A stretch of DNA of 64,000 nt from an uncultured Prevotellaceae bacterium (GCA_905207705.1 CAJLMA010000003.1:62001-126000), one strand, 5' to 3'. Shown: positions 8,966-18,394, counted from the stretch's first letter. Notes: generated by a model not told the origin, from the letters alone. Numbers and translations: made by a program.

Positions 8966-9438
8966 GGCTTCTCAATTGGGATTTTCATTTTTATCTTATT
9001 CCTGACATCTTTCAAAAATTCTGCAGCTTCAACCGAAGTGTCAAAACCGCGAGCCACAACAAAATACATACGCTCGCCATTCATTACCACATAGGCCGGC
9101 TGTCCTTCCTTCTTCAACCTGTCACGAAACGATCTGGCATTGAACAATTGCTTGTACTCCCCTATCACTACTCCGTAAGGTTTCATTGTCGATGGTTCGT
9201 CATCTACAATATTGACCCTGTCGGTAATAAGGCGCAACGAGTCGCCTGCCACTACCGCCGTATTCCTTTCCTTCTCAGCCTCGATGCGTGCATACGTTTC
9301 GGCATCAACGCCGTCTCTTTCTATCATGTTGGCTTTCGCTTTTTCGTATGCCACACGATAATTTGCCTCGCTCGACTTGCATGATGTCGCGCATATCATG
9401 ATACACACAACAGACAGAATTGACAACAATTTATTCAT
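8944..9438 (-). CDS. SPOR-domain lipoprotein
   Basis: A 164-residue lipoprotein starting at the ATG at 9436-9438, which is preceded by GGAAG at good spacing; the upstream TTG at 9447 is less likely. The signal peptide ends at ATSC (Cys20). A charged helical region follows, and residues 90-160 form a SPOR domain (YGVVIGEYKQLFNARSFRDR, then AYVVMNGERMYFVVARGF). SPOR domains bind septal peptidoglycan stripped of stem peptides, so a role at the division site is likely. Confidence 0.85.
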   Translation of the reverse strand: MNKLLSILSVVCIMICATSCKSSEANYRVAYEKAKANMIERDGVDAETYARIEAEKERNTAVVAGDSLRLITDRVNIVDDEPSTMKPYGVVIGEYKQLFNARSFRDRLKKEGQPAYVVMNGERMYFVVARGFDTSVEAAEFLKDVRNKIKMKIPIEKPWILARP

Positions 9439-9471
9439 TTCTTCCAACCGTAATCATTTATAATTAAACAG

Positions 9472-9960
9472 CTATCCTAATTCAACAACTTCACAGTCGG
9501 ACATTGCTCCATTGTCAAGAGTGAGAATGACAAGAGTTCGCACCGTCTGCCAGCCTTGACGCCCTGCAGCACCGGGGTTGATGTGCAACACTCTGAGATA
9601 CTTGTCATTCATGACTTTCAAGATATGTGAATGTCCGCTTATGAACAATTGTGGCTTTTCCTGAAGTATCAATGTTTTCACGCCAGGGGCATACCGGCCT
9701 GGATACCCTCCTATGTGCGTCATCAGCACCTTGACACCTTCGACCGTGAATATTTCGACCTCCTTGAATCGTCGGCGCAACATTCCTCCGTCTATGTTAC
9801 CATACACGGCTCGCACCGGTGCAATTGCCGACAAACGGTCAATCAAGTCCTCGCTGCCTATGTCGCCGGCATGCCATATTTCATCACAATCCTTGAAATA
9901 CTGCACATAGCGATCGTCCCACCAGCCATGAGTATCCGACAATATACCGATTCGTTTCAT
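9472..9960 (-). CDS. YfcE-type metallophosphoesterase
   Basis: This 162-residue enzyme shows the calcineurin-like metal-binding motifs in order: GILSDTHGWWDD (D-x-H), WHAGDIGS (GD), VYGNIDG (GN), MTHIGG (first H) and SGHSHI (GHxH). Short enzymes of this class are Mn-dependent phosphodiesterases of the YfcE/MJ0936 type; the natural substrate is not known. The ATG at 9958-9960 is preferred over the upstream one at 9984, since the conserved first beta strand starts there. It follows ribE after 25 nt. Confidence 0.88.
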   Translation of the reverse strand: MKRIGILSDTHGWWDDRYVQYFKDCDEIWHAGDIGSEDLIDRLSAIAPVRAVYGNIDGGMLRRRFKEVEIFTVEGVKVLMTHIGGYPGRYAPGVKTLILQEKPQLFISGHSHILKVMNDKYLRVLHINPGAAGRQGWQTVRTLVILTLDNGAMSDCEVVELG

Positions 9961-9985
9961 CGAGCACGCACCGTTTTTCAACATT

Positions 9986-10594
9986 TTATTTTGAAAATTC
10001 CATCAGTCGGCTCAAGTACTTGCCTATGATGTCAAATTCAATGTTAACAACCGTACCAGGCTCTATGTCGTGGAAATTGGTGTGTTCAAATGTGTATGGA
10101 ATAATAGCCACTTGAAAAGAATCCTTTTGGGAATTGCAGACAGTCAGGCTCACTCCGTTAACTGTCACGCTTCCTTTCTCTACGGTAACATATCCTTTGC
10201 GGGCCATCTCAGGATTCATTTCATAACGGAACGTATAATAGCGCGAACCGTCAACCTCGTCCACCGTCTCACAAACTGCCGTCTGGTCAACATGGCCTTG
10301 CACTATATGACCGTCAAGACGACCGTTCATAAGCATGCTGCGCTCAACATTCACAGCATCTCCCTCTTTCAACAAGCCAAGATTGCTGCGATCGAGCGTT
10401 TCCTGTATTGCCGTCACAGTGTAACATCCTTCTTGAGGAAAGTCCACAACAGTAAGACAAACACCGTTATGAGCCACGCTCTGATCTATTTTCAATTCAT
10501 TAGTAAAGCTGCATGACAGCGTTATATGCAAGTTTCCCCCCTCTTTCACAAGTTTTACTACTCGAGCAGATTCTTCTACTATTCCTGAAAACAT
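9986..10594 (-). CDS. ribE: Riboflavin synthase (alpha subunit)
   Basis: The 202-residue protein has the duplicated lumazine-binding architecture of riboflavin synthase: MFSGIVEE at the start, VAHNGVCLTV in the first half and the matching GSVTVNGVSLTV in the second, with GHIVQGHVDQ at the junction. The enzyme converts two molecules of 6,7-dimethyl-8-ribityllumazine into riboflavin and a recycled pyrimidine. The other riboflavin genes are not in the window. It heads the operon with the phosphoesterase, SPOR and GNAT genes. No FMN riboswitch is apparent in the short leader. Confidence 0.95.
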   Translation of the reverse strand: MFSGIVEESARVVKLVKEGGNLHITLSCSFTNELKIDQSVAHNGVCLTVVDFPQEGCYTVTAIQETLDRSNLGLLKEGDAVNVERSMLMNGRLDGHIVQGHVDQTAVCETVDEVDGSRYYTFRYEMNPEMARKGYVTVEKGSVTVNGVSLTVCNSQKDSFQVAIIPYTFEHTNFHDIEPGTVVNIEFDIIGKYLSRLMEFSK

Positions 10595-10626
10595 AACTAC
10601 TAATTTACTCGGTTATTTTTATATTA

Positions 10627-10657
10627 CAAACTTAGCCATAAATCCTCACATATACAA
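10627..10657 (-). promoter_or_regulatory. ribE promoter
   Basis: Minus-strand TTG at 10655-10657, a 20-bp spacer and TAAGTTTG at 10627-10634 give a full Bacteroidetes-type promoter, 32 nt before the ribE ATG. Confidence 0.65.
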
Positions 10658-10834
10658 TCTCGGATTCCTCCCAAAACAATAAAATTAGCCAAGTCTCACG
10701 TCATGTTGCTTTACATTTATTCACATCATGCCATATTCTTCGCATATCCTTGACTATACTTATATCAAATTGTCATTCAATATATTACCAAAAAATATCA
10801 TATAAATAACTTTATTTACACCCTCGTCATTTTA

Positions 10835-10859
10835 TGGTATTTTAATAACTAAAATACCA
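10835..10859. promoter_or_regulatory. Palindrome upstream of the porin/imelysin array (operator candidate)
   Basis: Inverted repeat TGGTATTTT / AAAATACCA (9-bp arms, 7-nt centre) 11 bp upstream of the -33 element. The rest of the 333-nt gap between ribE and the porin (10595-10927) holds only the two divergent promoters and AT-rich sequence without a gene. The palindrome does not match a classical Fur box. Confidence 0.5.
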
Positions 10860-10870
10860 ATTATTAGGGA

Positions 10871-10902
10871 TTGTTAAGGCATTCAACCAGATTTTAACTT
10901 TG
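10871..10902 (+). promoter_or_regulatory. Promoter of the porin/imelysin/cytochrome array
   Basis: TTG at 10871-10873, a 21-bp spacer and TAACTTTG at 10895-10902. The predicted leader to the ATG at 10928 is about 20 nt. It is the only good promoter seen before the next five genes, supporting one transcript. Confidence 0.65.
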
Positions 10903-10927
10903 CGGTGTAAAAAATTGAACAGAAAAT

Positions 10928-12244
10928 ATGAAAAATTTAACATGTGCGACACTGCTCGCAATGTTGACTTCCTTTAACTGCATCCAAGCAGCCGAAAATA
11001 AAGCCGACAACGAGCAAAATATGAATAAACAAAATTCACAAGCCACAGAAATGCCGGGTGACGGATTCGAAAAATTCCGTTTCGGAGGATATGGGGAAAT
11101 CTTATTTCAACATTTTGATTACGGTCCATATCGTCTGAGTGGATCAGGATTAGGTTCTCCGTCCGACAGTAGGTCTCAGATTTCATTACCAAGGTTTGTA
11201 CTTGCGTTCGATTATAAGTTTAATTCCTCTTGGGTTTTAGGAGCCGAAATAGAATTTGAATATGGAGGTACAGGAGCTGGCATCGAAGCCGAATATGGAG
11301 AAGGTGTGGAATATGAATATGAATTTGAAAAAGGAGGGGAAGTTGCCCTTGAACAATTCCACATTACAAAAATATTCAACCGCGCATTCTCAATCCGTGC
11401 AGGACACATGATAGTTCCCGTAGGAATAACAAATTCACACCACGAACCAATAAATTTCTTCGGGACAACGCGCCCCGAAGGTGAAAGCACGATCATCCCA
11501 TGTACATGGCACGAAACCGGTCTTGCCATCCTTGGACAAGCTGGAGACTTTACCTATCAAGGAATGGTTGTAAGCGGTCTTGATCCTTATGGGTTCAGTT
11601 CGGAAAATTGGATTCAAGGTGGCCGACAAACTAAATTCGAGATCCAACAGATGACAAACCCGGCCTATGCGGCACGACTTGAATATACCGGGGTAAAAGG
11701 AACGAGATTCGGAATATCTGGATACTATGCGCCAAAGACTCGTGCCAATGCGACAAATCCCAACACGACAAAGGACTTCAAAGGTTCAATCGCAATTGCG
11801 TCGGCCGATGCTCAATACAAAGATTACGGCATAACAGCAAGAGCCAACGTGCTCTACGGATATGTTGGCGATGCCACCGAGATAAACAAGTTGCGCCCAA
11901 ATACCAACACAGGCTATCCAAATACTCCGGTTGCAAAGAATGCCGTCAGTTACTTTGTCGAAGCTGGTTACAACGTAGGCCGACACATCAGTCCGAAATT
12001 GAATTTAACACCTTTTGTACGTTACGAGGCTTATAACACCATGGCTAATGAACAAACTGGGACAGTTGCCGCCGACAAGCGTTTTAATGTAGACTTGTTC
12101 ACTGCCGGATTAAATTATTATCCGTTGCCAAATCTCGTGATAAAAGCCGACTACACTCACCGACGCATTGATCGTGGAAATTTCAATGATGAAAACACCA
12201 TATCAATAGCAGTCGCCTATGTGGGATGGTTCCTATCCAAATGA
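10928..12244 (+). CDS. Outer-membrane porin (phosphate-selective-porin-like)
   Basis: A 438-residue protein with a Sec signal peptide ending near FNCIQAAE. After a polar linker come many alternating amphipathic strands ending in an aromatic residue (FRFGGYGEILFQHF, LPRFVLAFDYKF, WVLGAEIEFEYG). A final strand, ISIAVAYVGWFLSK, closes a beta barrel of about 16 strands. The phrase FSIRAGHMIVPVGITN is typical of OprO/OprP-like porins. Glycine/glutamate repeats at residues 105-135 (EYGGTGAGIEAEYGEGVEYE) form a very acidic patch, possibly a cation-attracting loop. It is the first gene of the array and should provide the outer-membrane pore for the metal or solute handled by the downstream lipoproteins. 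Confidence 0.75.
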   Translation: MKNLTCATLLAMLTSFNCIQAAENKADNEQNMNKQNSQATEMPGDGFEKFRFGGYGEILFQHFDYGPYRLSGSGLGSPSDSRSQISLPRFVLAFDYKFNSSWVLGAEIEFEYGGTGAGIEAEYGEGVEYEYEFEKGGEVALEQFHITKIFNRAFSIRAGHMIVPVGITNSHHEPINFFGTTRPEGESTIIPCTWHETGLAILGQAGDFTYQGMVVSGLDPYGFSSENWIQGGRQTKFEIQQMTNPAYAARLEYTGVKGTRFGISGYYAPKTRANATNPNTTKDFKGSIAIASADAQYKDYGITARANVLYGYVGDATEINKLRPNTNTGYPNTPVAKNAVSYFVEAGYNVGRHISPKLNLTPFVRYEAYNTMANEQTGTVAADKRFNVDLFTAGLNYYPLPNLVIKADYTHRRIDRGNFNDENTISIAVAYVGWFLSK

Positions 12245-12286
12245 GACAAACAATGTCAAACAACAAATAAATTTAAACAATCAAAT

Positions 12287-13513
12287 ATGGAAATAATCAA
12301 AAAATCGACTTGGGCTGCCATCTCTTGCGCAGCAATGGTAACTTTATCAGCATGCAACAGCAATGACGGCCCAACTACCGGAGGCTCGGGAAACAACACT
12401 ATTCAAGCTACGACATCAAACTACTTCGGCTACACACGAGTAGTTGCCAATGTTCTTGCTAACGATGCCTTGCATGTGTATGCCCTATGGATGGGCAATA
12501 ATAACCTTAACGCAACCGATGCCCAAAAAGTAGCCGATCTGGAATTGCCGGCTATAACCGATGCTGGCTATGCGGCACGATTCAAAAGCCATGCAACCGG
12601 CGACCAAGTATATGGTAGCGAACTGGCTTGTCTCTATGCCATAGTTGACGGGGCTATCGACATTGCCACTGAAGTTGCCGACGCAAAAATGGGAGAACCT
12701 TACAATGCAGGAGACGTATATGGCGTTGAATCTTGGTACAGCTTCAACAGTTATACCGACTATGACGACAATATCGAGTCTATCGAAAACAGTTTCATGG
12801 GAGGACCTGAAGCAACACGCGATGAAGCAAATAGTTTCTATACATATTGCATCAACAAAGGTGGCACGCTCGCATCGGCTGCCGAAGCCGTAAAGACCGC
12901 CATTGCCAACTCACACGAGGCTCTCGACCAAGCAGCAGCAAAAGGATGCTTCCGCGATGCAGTTCTTGCAAAAGCCCAAGGAACCAACAGCGCCGAAGTT
13001 GAAAATGCAATAGAAATAATAGGCGGTTTGTCTTCAGCTCTCGACAACTTGCGCACTGCGCTTAGTTCTGTTGAAATCGGGTCCGATGCCCAACCTGTAA
13101 TAGACAACTATGTCGATGCCACAGTCCTTCCCACATACCAGAATCTAAAAGAAGAAACAGTGGTGCTTCAGCAAGCAGTGGAGAATTTCATCCAATCACC
13201 CACACAAGCCAATCTTGATGCAGCCTGCCAACAATGGAAAATCACTCGCGTGCCATGGGAATTGAGCGAAGCCTTCCTTTTCGGTCCGGTGGCCGACCAG
13301 TCAATAGACCCACACCTCGATTCTTGGCCTCTAAGCCAGACCAACATCATTGCCATCCTTCGAGGTAATTTTAACTGGGATGAGGAAGATGGCAACTCAA
13401 TGGGTGCAAACACACTTGGATTCCATACACTTGAATTCCTTTTATTTGAAAACGGAGCTCCAAGGAATGTATCCGAGTTCATTAATGGAGAAACGGTGAC
13501 CATCAACTTCTGA
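12287..13513 (+). CDS. Imelysin-family lipoprotein
   Basis: A 408-residue protein with a lipoprotein signal (LSAC, Cys23), so it is anchored at an outer or periplasmic membrane face. It shows both imelysin hallmarks in the C-terminal bundle: VPWELSEAFLFGPV with HLDSWPL, and the GxHxxE motif as GFHTLEFLLF near residue 378. Imelysins are M75-like helical proteins found in iron-regulated loci (IrpA, ICMP, EfeO relatives). They are thought to bind iron or haem rather than act as peptidases. Here it sits between two porins and next to a di-heme protein, a linkage also known from Pseudomonas iron-regulated clusters. The insert at residues 110-200 is longer than in IrpA. Confidence 0.88.
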   Translation: MEIIKKSTWAAISCAAMVTLSACNSNDGPTTGGSGNNTIQATTSNYFGYTRVVANVLANDALHVYALWMGNNNLNATDAQKVADLELPAITDAGYAARFKSHATGDQVYGSELACLYAIVDGAIDIATEVADAKMGEPYNAGDVYGVESWYSFNSYTDYDDNIESIENSFMGGPEATRDEANSFYTYCINKGGTLASAAEAVKTAIANSHEALDQAAAKGCFRDAVLAKAQGTNSAEVENAIEIIGGLSSALDNLRTALSSVEIGSDAQPVIDNYVDATVLPTYQNLKEETVVLQQAVENFIQSPTQANLDAACQQWKITRVPWELSEAFLFGPVADQSIDPHLDSWPLSQTNIIAILRGNFNWDEEDGNSMGANTLGFHTLEFLLFENGAPRNVSEFINGETVTINF

Positions 13514-13553
13514 TACAGCCGGACAGCCATTGACATGTAATGAAAAACAAATC

Positions 13554-15038
13554 ATGAACAAACAGAAAAATAATATGCTCTCAAACTCAAGGAACAGGTC
13601 TGCAAGCCAGACTTGTTTCTTGTACTTGATTCCAATCGCAATCTTAACATTGACCGCATGCGAGCCAACAAATATTGCCGAAAACGAGGTTATCAATACC
13701 TTTACTGGTGAAATTGCTAAATACGACGAGCTATCGGCCGGCACAGCGACTATATTCAGTACAACCAAATTTGCCTACGACACCGAAGCTCCTTGGGTGA
13801 CAGGGGATTTGTACTCTCGATTCCTGCAAGGCGACTTATTATATGACGACCGGCGTATTCCTGAAGTCGACGGCTTCGACGTGGGAGGACTCGGTCCCGT
13901 TTATGCAGGTTTCTCATGCGGCAGTTGCCACAACAATGCAGGACGCACAGCATCGACGCTATGGAGTGAAGGAGGAAGCGGGAGCAATGGATTTTCATCT
14001 TGTCTCATATATATTACTCGCAAGGATGGTGGTTTCATGCGCAATTATGGCCGCGTACTGCACGACCAAAGTGCAATAATCGGAGTAAAACCCGAAGGAA
14101 AATTAAAAGTGAACTACACTTATGAATCTTTCAAATTTCCCGACGGAGAACCTTACGAACTGGCTACACCCCACTACAGCATCACAGAATGGTATGCCGA
14201 TTCTTTAAAGCCAGAAGACCTTGTCATATCGGTGCGCATACCACTCCGGCATGTGGGCATGGGACAAATGATGAGCATTGATCAAGAAGAACTTAAGAGG
14301 CTCGCCTTGCAAAGCAATTATCCCGAATATGGAATAAACGGACGCATCAACTACGTCACCGAACGCGGTATCAAACAAATCGGGATATCGGGCAACAAAG
14401 CACAACATGCCGACTTGACTGTGGAATTAGGATTTTCCTCCGACCTCGGTGTCACCAACGATCGATATCCTGAAGAGGTGTCTCAGAACCAAGACCAATA
14501 CAACCAAATATTCCCCAATGGCAATCATGGAATACAAGTTTCCACCGAAGACATGGAACTCGTGGATTTATACATGCACACCCTCGGCGTACCTGCCCCT
14601 CGCAATGTCGATGATCCCGAAGTCCTGAGGGGAAAAGAAAAATTCTATGAAGCAAAGTGCCACCTGTGCCACACACCGACGCTGCACACTCGCTCATCAA
14701 GAGTGGCTTTGCTCAATGGCACGGAATTGCCGTGGCTCAGCGGACAAGTAATCCATCCCTACAGTGACTATCTGCTGCACGATATGGGAGCAGGACTAAA
14801 TGACGACTACCCGTCGGGGACAGCAGCAGGTTATGAATGGCGCACTACTCCTTTATGGGGTATCGGATTACAAGAGGCGGTAAACGGACACACCGAATTT
14901 CTTCATGACGGACGTGCGCGCAATCTCATTGAAGCTATCATGTGGCATGGAGGAGAAGCAGCCGCATCGCGCGAATTGTTCAGCCGCATGAGTAAAGAGG
15001 ACCGAGACGCGGTAATAACCTTCCTGCAAAGCTTGTAG
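13554..15038 (+). CDS. Di-heme oxidoreductase lipoprotein (DUF1111 / 'thiol oxidoreductase')
   Basis: A 494-residue lipoprotein from the ATG at 13554 (lipobox LTAC, Cys36). It has two c-type haem motifs, CGSCH at 122-126 and CHLCH at 369-373, in the spacing of the DUF1111 di-heme family, which is distantly related to MauG and bacterial cytochrome c peroxidases. The family segments VGGLGPVYAGFSCGSCH, PLRHVGMGQ, DLGVTNDRYPEE and WRTTPLWGIGLQ are present. The function of DUF1111 proteins is unproved; members recur beside imelysins in iron-regulated loci. Haem attachment would need the CcsBA system encoded three genes downstream. The start 24 nt upstream at 13530 has no better support. Confidence 0.88.
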   Translation: MNKQKNNMLSNSRNRSASQTCFLYLIPIAILTLTACEPTNIAENEVINTFTGEIAKYDELSAGTATIFSTTKFAYDTEAPWVTGDLYSRFLQGDLLYDDRRIPEVDGFDVGGLGPVYAGFSCGSCHNNAGRTASTLWSEGGSGSNGFSSCLIYITRKDGGFMRNYGRVLHDQSAIIGVKPEGKLKVNYTYESFKFPDGEPYELATPHYSITEWYADSLKPEDLVISVRIPLRHVGMGQMMSIDQEELKRLALQSNYPEYGINGRINYVTERGIKQIGISGNKAQHADLTVELGFSSDLGVTNDRYPEEVSQNQDQYNQIFPNGNHGIQVSTEDMELVDLYMHTLGVPAPRNVDDPEVLRGKEKFYEAKCHLCHTPTLHTRSSRVALLNGTELPWLSGQVIHPYSDYLLHDMGAGLNDDYPSGTAAGYEWRTTPLWGIGLQEAVNGHTEFLHDGRARNLIEAIMWHGGEAAASRELFSRMSKEDRDAVITFLQSL

Positions 15039-15092
15039 TTTTCCATTTGTTATAAATTACTATCGTTACATTTCAATAAAAAACAATTCAAT

Positions 15093-16334
15093 ATGAATTT
15101 TTATATAAAAGCAATTACCATGGTCACGGTTGTCACAGCATTGGCATTCAACCAACACATACAAGCACAGACAACCGAAATTGATGACAAATATGTCGAA
15201 AGCGATGTGGTTCCGCTTGCCGGCAAAAAAGGATTTTCGTTCAGCACCAAAGTAGGAGATTTCCTCTTCAAGCCATACGCTTTGATACAAGCCACTGGCA
15301 ATTTCAATTACTATGACGATGAAGGCTTGAATCTTGCCGAAGTAGACAATGTGGCAAATAGCGGATTCGCAATACCTAACGCCATCATCGGGTTTAGTGG
15401 AAAGGCTTTCGGAATAGTGACATTCAATTTCGCACTCAATGCGGCAAAAAGTGGAGGAGAACTATTGCAACAAGCATGGTTCGATGTCAACTTCAAAGAA
15501 AGCCTACGCTTGCGTGCCGGTAAATTCAAGACCCCTTTCCAGCATGGATACTTGACTACCCTCGGGCAAACGTTGTTTCCAGCACTGCCATCTTCAATGA
15601 TAACGCCGGTGCGCACCAACTTAAGTCTGGATGCAGTACAACCAAGCATTTACACAGGTTTTGACATCGGAGTTCAACTTCATGGAACAATCAAAAACAG
15701 ATACGGATATGAAGTGGGAATATTCAATGGCTCAGGCATCGGAGTCAATACCGCCACTTTAGGGACAAGCGATGACCACCGATGGCTGCCTTCTTTGCTA
15801 TATGCCGCACGATTATCCTACATGCCCAAAGGAGAAATGCCTACCCACCAAGGAGATCCAGGAGACCTGCATAGCGACAAAATGATTCTTGCGTTGTCGG
15901 GTAGCCTTAAAGTGGAAGGAAACAGCGAGAGTTCAAACGATTTCCGGGGCGGAGTGGAATTTGCATGGATTAAAGACCGGTTGTACCTCGCCGCTGAAGC
16001 CTACATTCTGAACCTGCAATGGACCAAGCGAATGCAGCGAAGCGGCTCTTTCACCTCATGGGGCGCTTATGCTCAAGCCGGATATTTCGTTACCGACAAG
16101 TTCCAACTTGCAGGTAGATATGACTTTTTCGACCGTAACGGTGTAGACGTGGCTGGATTCTTAAACATGCCTGCTGTAGGATTCAATTATTTCTTTGTCA
16201 ACTGCAATCTTAAATTGCAAGCAATGTACCAATACATAGGTAAATGGGGACACGACACCCAACTGGAACGTGACAATGACGATATGGGAATGGCTTATCA
16301 CAGTGCCACAGTGATGTTGCAATACACATTTTGA
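15093..16334 (+). CDS. OprO/OprP-like outer-membrane porin
   Basis: The 413-residue protein has a signal peptide (cut near HIQAQ) and the features of phosphate-selective porins: KPYALIQATGNFNYYDDE, LRLRAGKFKTPF, LPSSMITPVRTNLSLDAVQPS (the AGxxxxPFG-like segment) and a C-terminal YHSATVMLQYTF ending in phenylalanine, the usual BAM recognition signal. Such trimeric 16-strand barrels pass anions or other small solutes. It is the second porin in this array; the two are only distantly similar, so they probably pass different molecules. It lies 54 nt after the di-heme gene. Confidence 0.85.
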   Translation: MNFYIKAITMVTVVTALAFNQHIQAQTTEIDDKYVESDVVPLAGKKGFSFSTKVGDFLFKPYALIQATGNFNYYDDEGLNLAEVDNVANSGFAIPNAIIGFSGKAFGIVTFNFALNAAKSGGELLQQAWFDVNFKESLRLRAGKFKTPFQHGYLTTLGQTLFPALPSSMITPVRTNLSLDAVQPSIYTGFDIGVQLHGTIKNRYGYEVGIFNGSGIGVNTATLGTSDDHRWLPSLLYAARLSYMPKGEMPTHQGDPGDLHSDKMILALSGSLKVEGNSESSNDFRGGVEFAWIKDRLYLAAEAYILNLQWTKRMQRSGSFTSWGAYAQAGYFVTDKFQLAGRYDFFDRNGVDVAGFLNMPAVGFNYFFVNCNLKLQAMYQYIGKWGHDTQLERDNDDMGMAYHSATVMLQYTF

Positions 16335-16378
16335 CCACTTTTAGCCATTACGATAGAAAAACAAACAACTTGAGCAAA

Positions 16379-17095
16379 ATGAAATTGTTAAAAATAGCAA
16401 CATGTCTATGCCTCGGCTGCGCAACTTTGACCTTAATGCAAAGTTGCGACAGCGGAGACATATACCCCGAAGAAGACTTGCAAGACACGCGTACCATAAC
16501 GGCAACTTTCTCTTTCCTGCACTCTTCCACGATACCAACAGGCAGGGAACGGAAAATAGCCCTTGCCGCATTGGCATCGCCCGATGACTTGCAACCATTA
16601 AGACTCGAACGAATATCATCGGCACGCGACGAAGAACCAGTTTCAATTACGCTCTCTTCAGTGCCGGCCAATGCAAGAACAATAGCATTGGTTCTTACCA
16701 ATCAAAGTTCAGAAATAATGTACACTTTCTTTTCCCAGCAGATAACCGAAGGGACCGACGACTTGTCAATTGAAGGAGGAGACATAGAACTTGCTTCTTT
16801 CAACAGGCTACAAGCGCAATTATTCGACCTAAGTTGCACTTCATGCCACACTTCGGGAAACGCATCGGCCGGATTGAATTTGTCGGAAGGCAACAGTTAC
16901 GGAATGATTGTAAACAAACCTTCCTATAAATCCGACAAACTGATTGTCGATCCGGGGAACTCTTCCAACAGCCTGATAATTGACCAGCTCGTTGATTATG
17001 AAGTAGGAGGATTTCACACCACATTGTCGACCCTACGAGCCGAAGACATAACTTTACTCGAAGTATGGGTCAATAATGGCGCAAAAAATGATTGA
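16379..17095 (+). CDS. Lipoprotein with one c-type haem motif
   Basis: A 238-residue lipoprotein from the ATG at 16379 (QSC, Cys23). Residues 30-150 are a beta-rich domain without a recognised family. Residues 150-238 form a small cytochrome c-like domain with a single CTSCH (153-157) and a following GLNLSEGN stretch typical of the 'ASCHG...GGLRLD' cytochromes that carry sequestered haem (PSC1/DUF1553-like pattern). No clear distal methionine was identified. It probably passes electrons to or from the di-heme protein. The longer frame from 16331 overlaps the porin stop and is unlikely. Confidence 0.72.
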   Translation: MKLLKIATCLCLGCATLTLMQSCDSGDIYPEEDLQDTRTITATFSFLHSSTIPTGRERKIALAALASPDDLQPLRLERISSARDEEPVSITLSSVPANARTIALVLTNQSSEIMYTFFSQQITEGTDDLSIEGGDIELASFNRLQAQLFDLSCTSCHTSGNASAGLNLSEGNSYGMIVNKPSYKSDKLIVDPGNSSNSLIIDQLVDYEVGGFHTTLSTLRAEDITLLEVWVNNGAKND

Positions 17096-17246
17096 CAAAC
17101 CTTTCTTCCCGAAAAAGACGTGTTGTATGTCTCAAATTTTATATCTTCGCAGTAATGTCTCAATAGAACATCTATTTGACATGCACGGAAACAAGCATGA
17201 GAATAATCATTTTTCAACATGTATGGAAAATAAAAAATGCCGACAC

Positions 17247-18374
17247 ATGAGAAAAAACATATCAGTTGAATTTTCCGAGTTTCTAACCGAACTCGAAGTG
17301 CCAGAATACCACATGATGGTACATGGCACCAATCCTGCCTTGACATTCGCAGAACAAGTTTACAACATAAAAGCAACATTCGATGATACTATAAACTATG
17401 TCGTCCCGGGTGCAAAACCCATATTCTGCCGCTTCTTCCTAAGCGATGCTGCCAACCAAGCCGGCATCGTTCAAGAGGCATTCAACGACATACCGCCATG
17501 CGCCATGTCGATAGTACAACAGCCCCCTCTTGACGGAACAAAAATCGCACTATGGGTTTACATGCTGAAAGATGTTGACCCACATCGCACAGCAGATGGA
17601 ATGATAACATTCTCCCACAATGGGTATGAACACTTATGGACAGCCGCCCTATGCGGACAAAACGGGTCGTCGGAAACACAGACTCTCGATATTTTCAACA
17701 AGTATATCACGTCTTTGTCAAAAAATGGCTGCACGCTTGACGAAAATTGCATCCGCACATGGTTCTTTGTGCATGATGTGGACATAAACTATTCAGGTGT
17801 GGTGAAAGCCCGCAATGACATATTTGCTTCGCAAGGATTGACCAAAGACACTCATTTCATTGCAAGTACAGGCATCGGAGGCAGTCATGCCAATCCAAAA
17901 GTATCGGTTCAAATGGACGCATACGCGGTAAAAGGATTGAGAAAAGAACAAATTAAATACCTTTATGCTCCTACGCACCTCAATCCCACTTATGAATACG
18001 GAGTAAGTTTTGAACGTGGCGTTTGTGTTGACTATGGCGAACGCAGGCAGGTATTCATTTCGGGAACTGCCAGCATCAACAACAAAGGTGAAATACTCTA
18101 TCCAGGCGACATAAGGAAACAGGTCGAAAGAATGCTGGAAAATGTCGAAGCCCTGCTCGCCGAGGCCGATTGCACATTCGACGACATGGGACAAATGCTC
18201 ATATACTTGCGCGACATTGCCGACTACTCGGTTGTAAAGAGTTTGTTTGACGAGCGATTTCCCGACATGCCGCGTGTCATGCTGCTCGCCCCCGTGTGCC
18301 GTCCCGGCTGGCTCATAGAAATGGAATGTATGGGCGTGAAATTCATGACAAACCATAATTTCCGCGATTTTTAG
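17247..18374 (+). CDS. RidA-fold protein, possibly chorismatase-like
   Basis: From the ATG at 17247 the protein has 375 residues; an ATG at 17223 would add eight. The C-terminal 130 residues are a clear RidA/YjgF domain (VFISGTASINNKGEILYPGD, QVERMLENVEALLAEADCTF, MLIYLRDIADYSVVKSLF). The N-terminal part is a second lobe containing ASTGIGGSHANPKV and EYGVSFERGV. A two-lobe protein with a RidA-like core of this length matches the layout of the FkbO/Hyg5/XanB2 chorismatases, which split chorismate to hydroxybenzoates. I infer but cannot prove that activity. It has no signal peptide. It lies between a cytochrome gene and the haem-ligase gene, 20 nt before the latter, and is preceded by a 150-nt gap with a weak -7 element at about 17143. 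Confidence 0.65.
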   Translation: MRKNISVEFSEFLTELEVPEYHMMVHGTNPALTFAEQVYNIKATFDDTINYVVPGAKPIFCRFFLSDAANQAGIVQEAFNDIPPCAMSIVQQPPLDGTKIALWVYMLKDVDPHRTADGMITFSHNGYEHLWTAALCGQNGSSETQTLDIFNKYITSLSKNGCTLDENCIRTWFFVHDVDINYSGVVKARNDIFASQGLTKDTHFIASTGIGGSHANPKVSVQMDAYAVKGLRKEQIKYLYAPTHLNPTYEYGVSFERGVCVDYGERRQVFISGTASINNKGEILYPGDIRKQVERMLENVEALLAEADCTFDDMGQMLIYLRDIADYSVVKSLFDERFPDMPRVMLLAPVCRPGWLIEMECMGVKFMTNHNFRDF

Positions 18375-18394
18375 GTCCTCTTTTCTGCACAAAC

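Noticed and set aside
10595..10626. FMN riboswitch before ribE
   Set aside because: The leader between the promoter and ATG is too short and shows no RFN-like stems.
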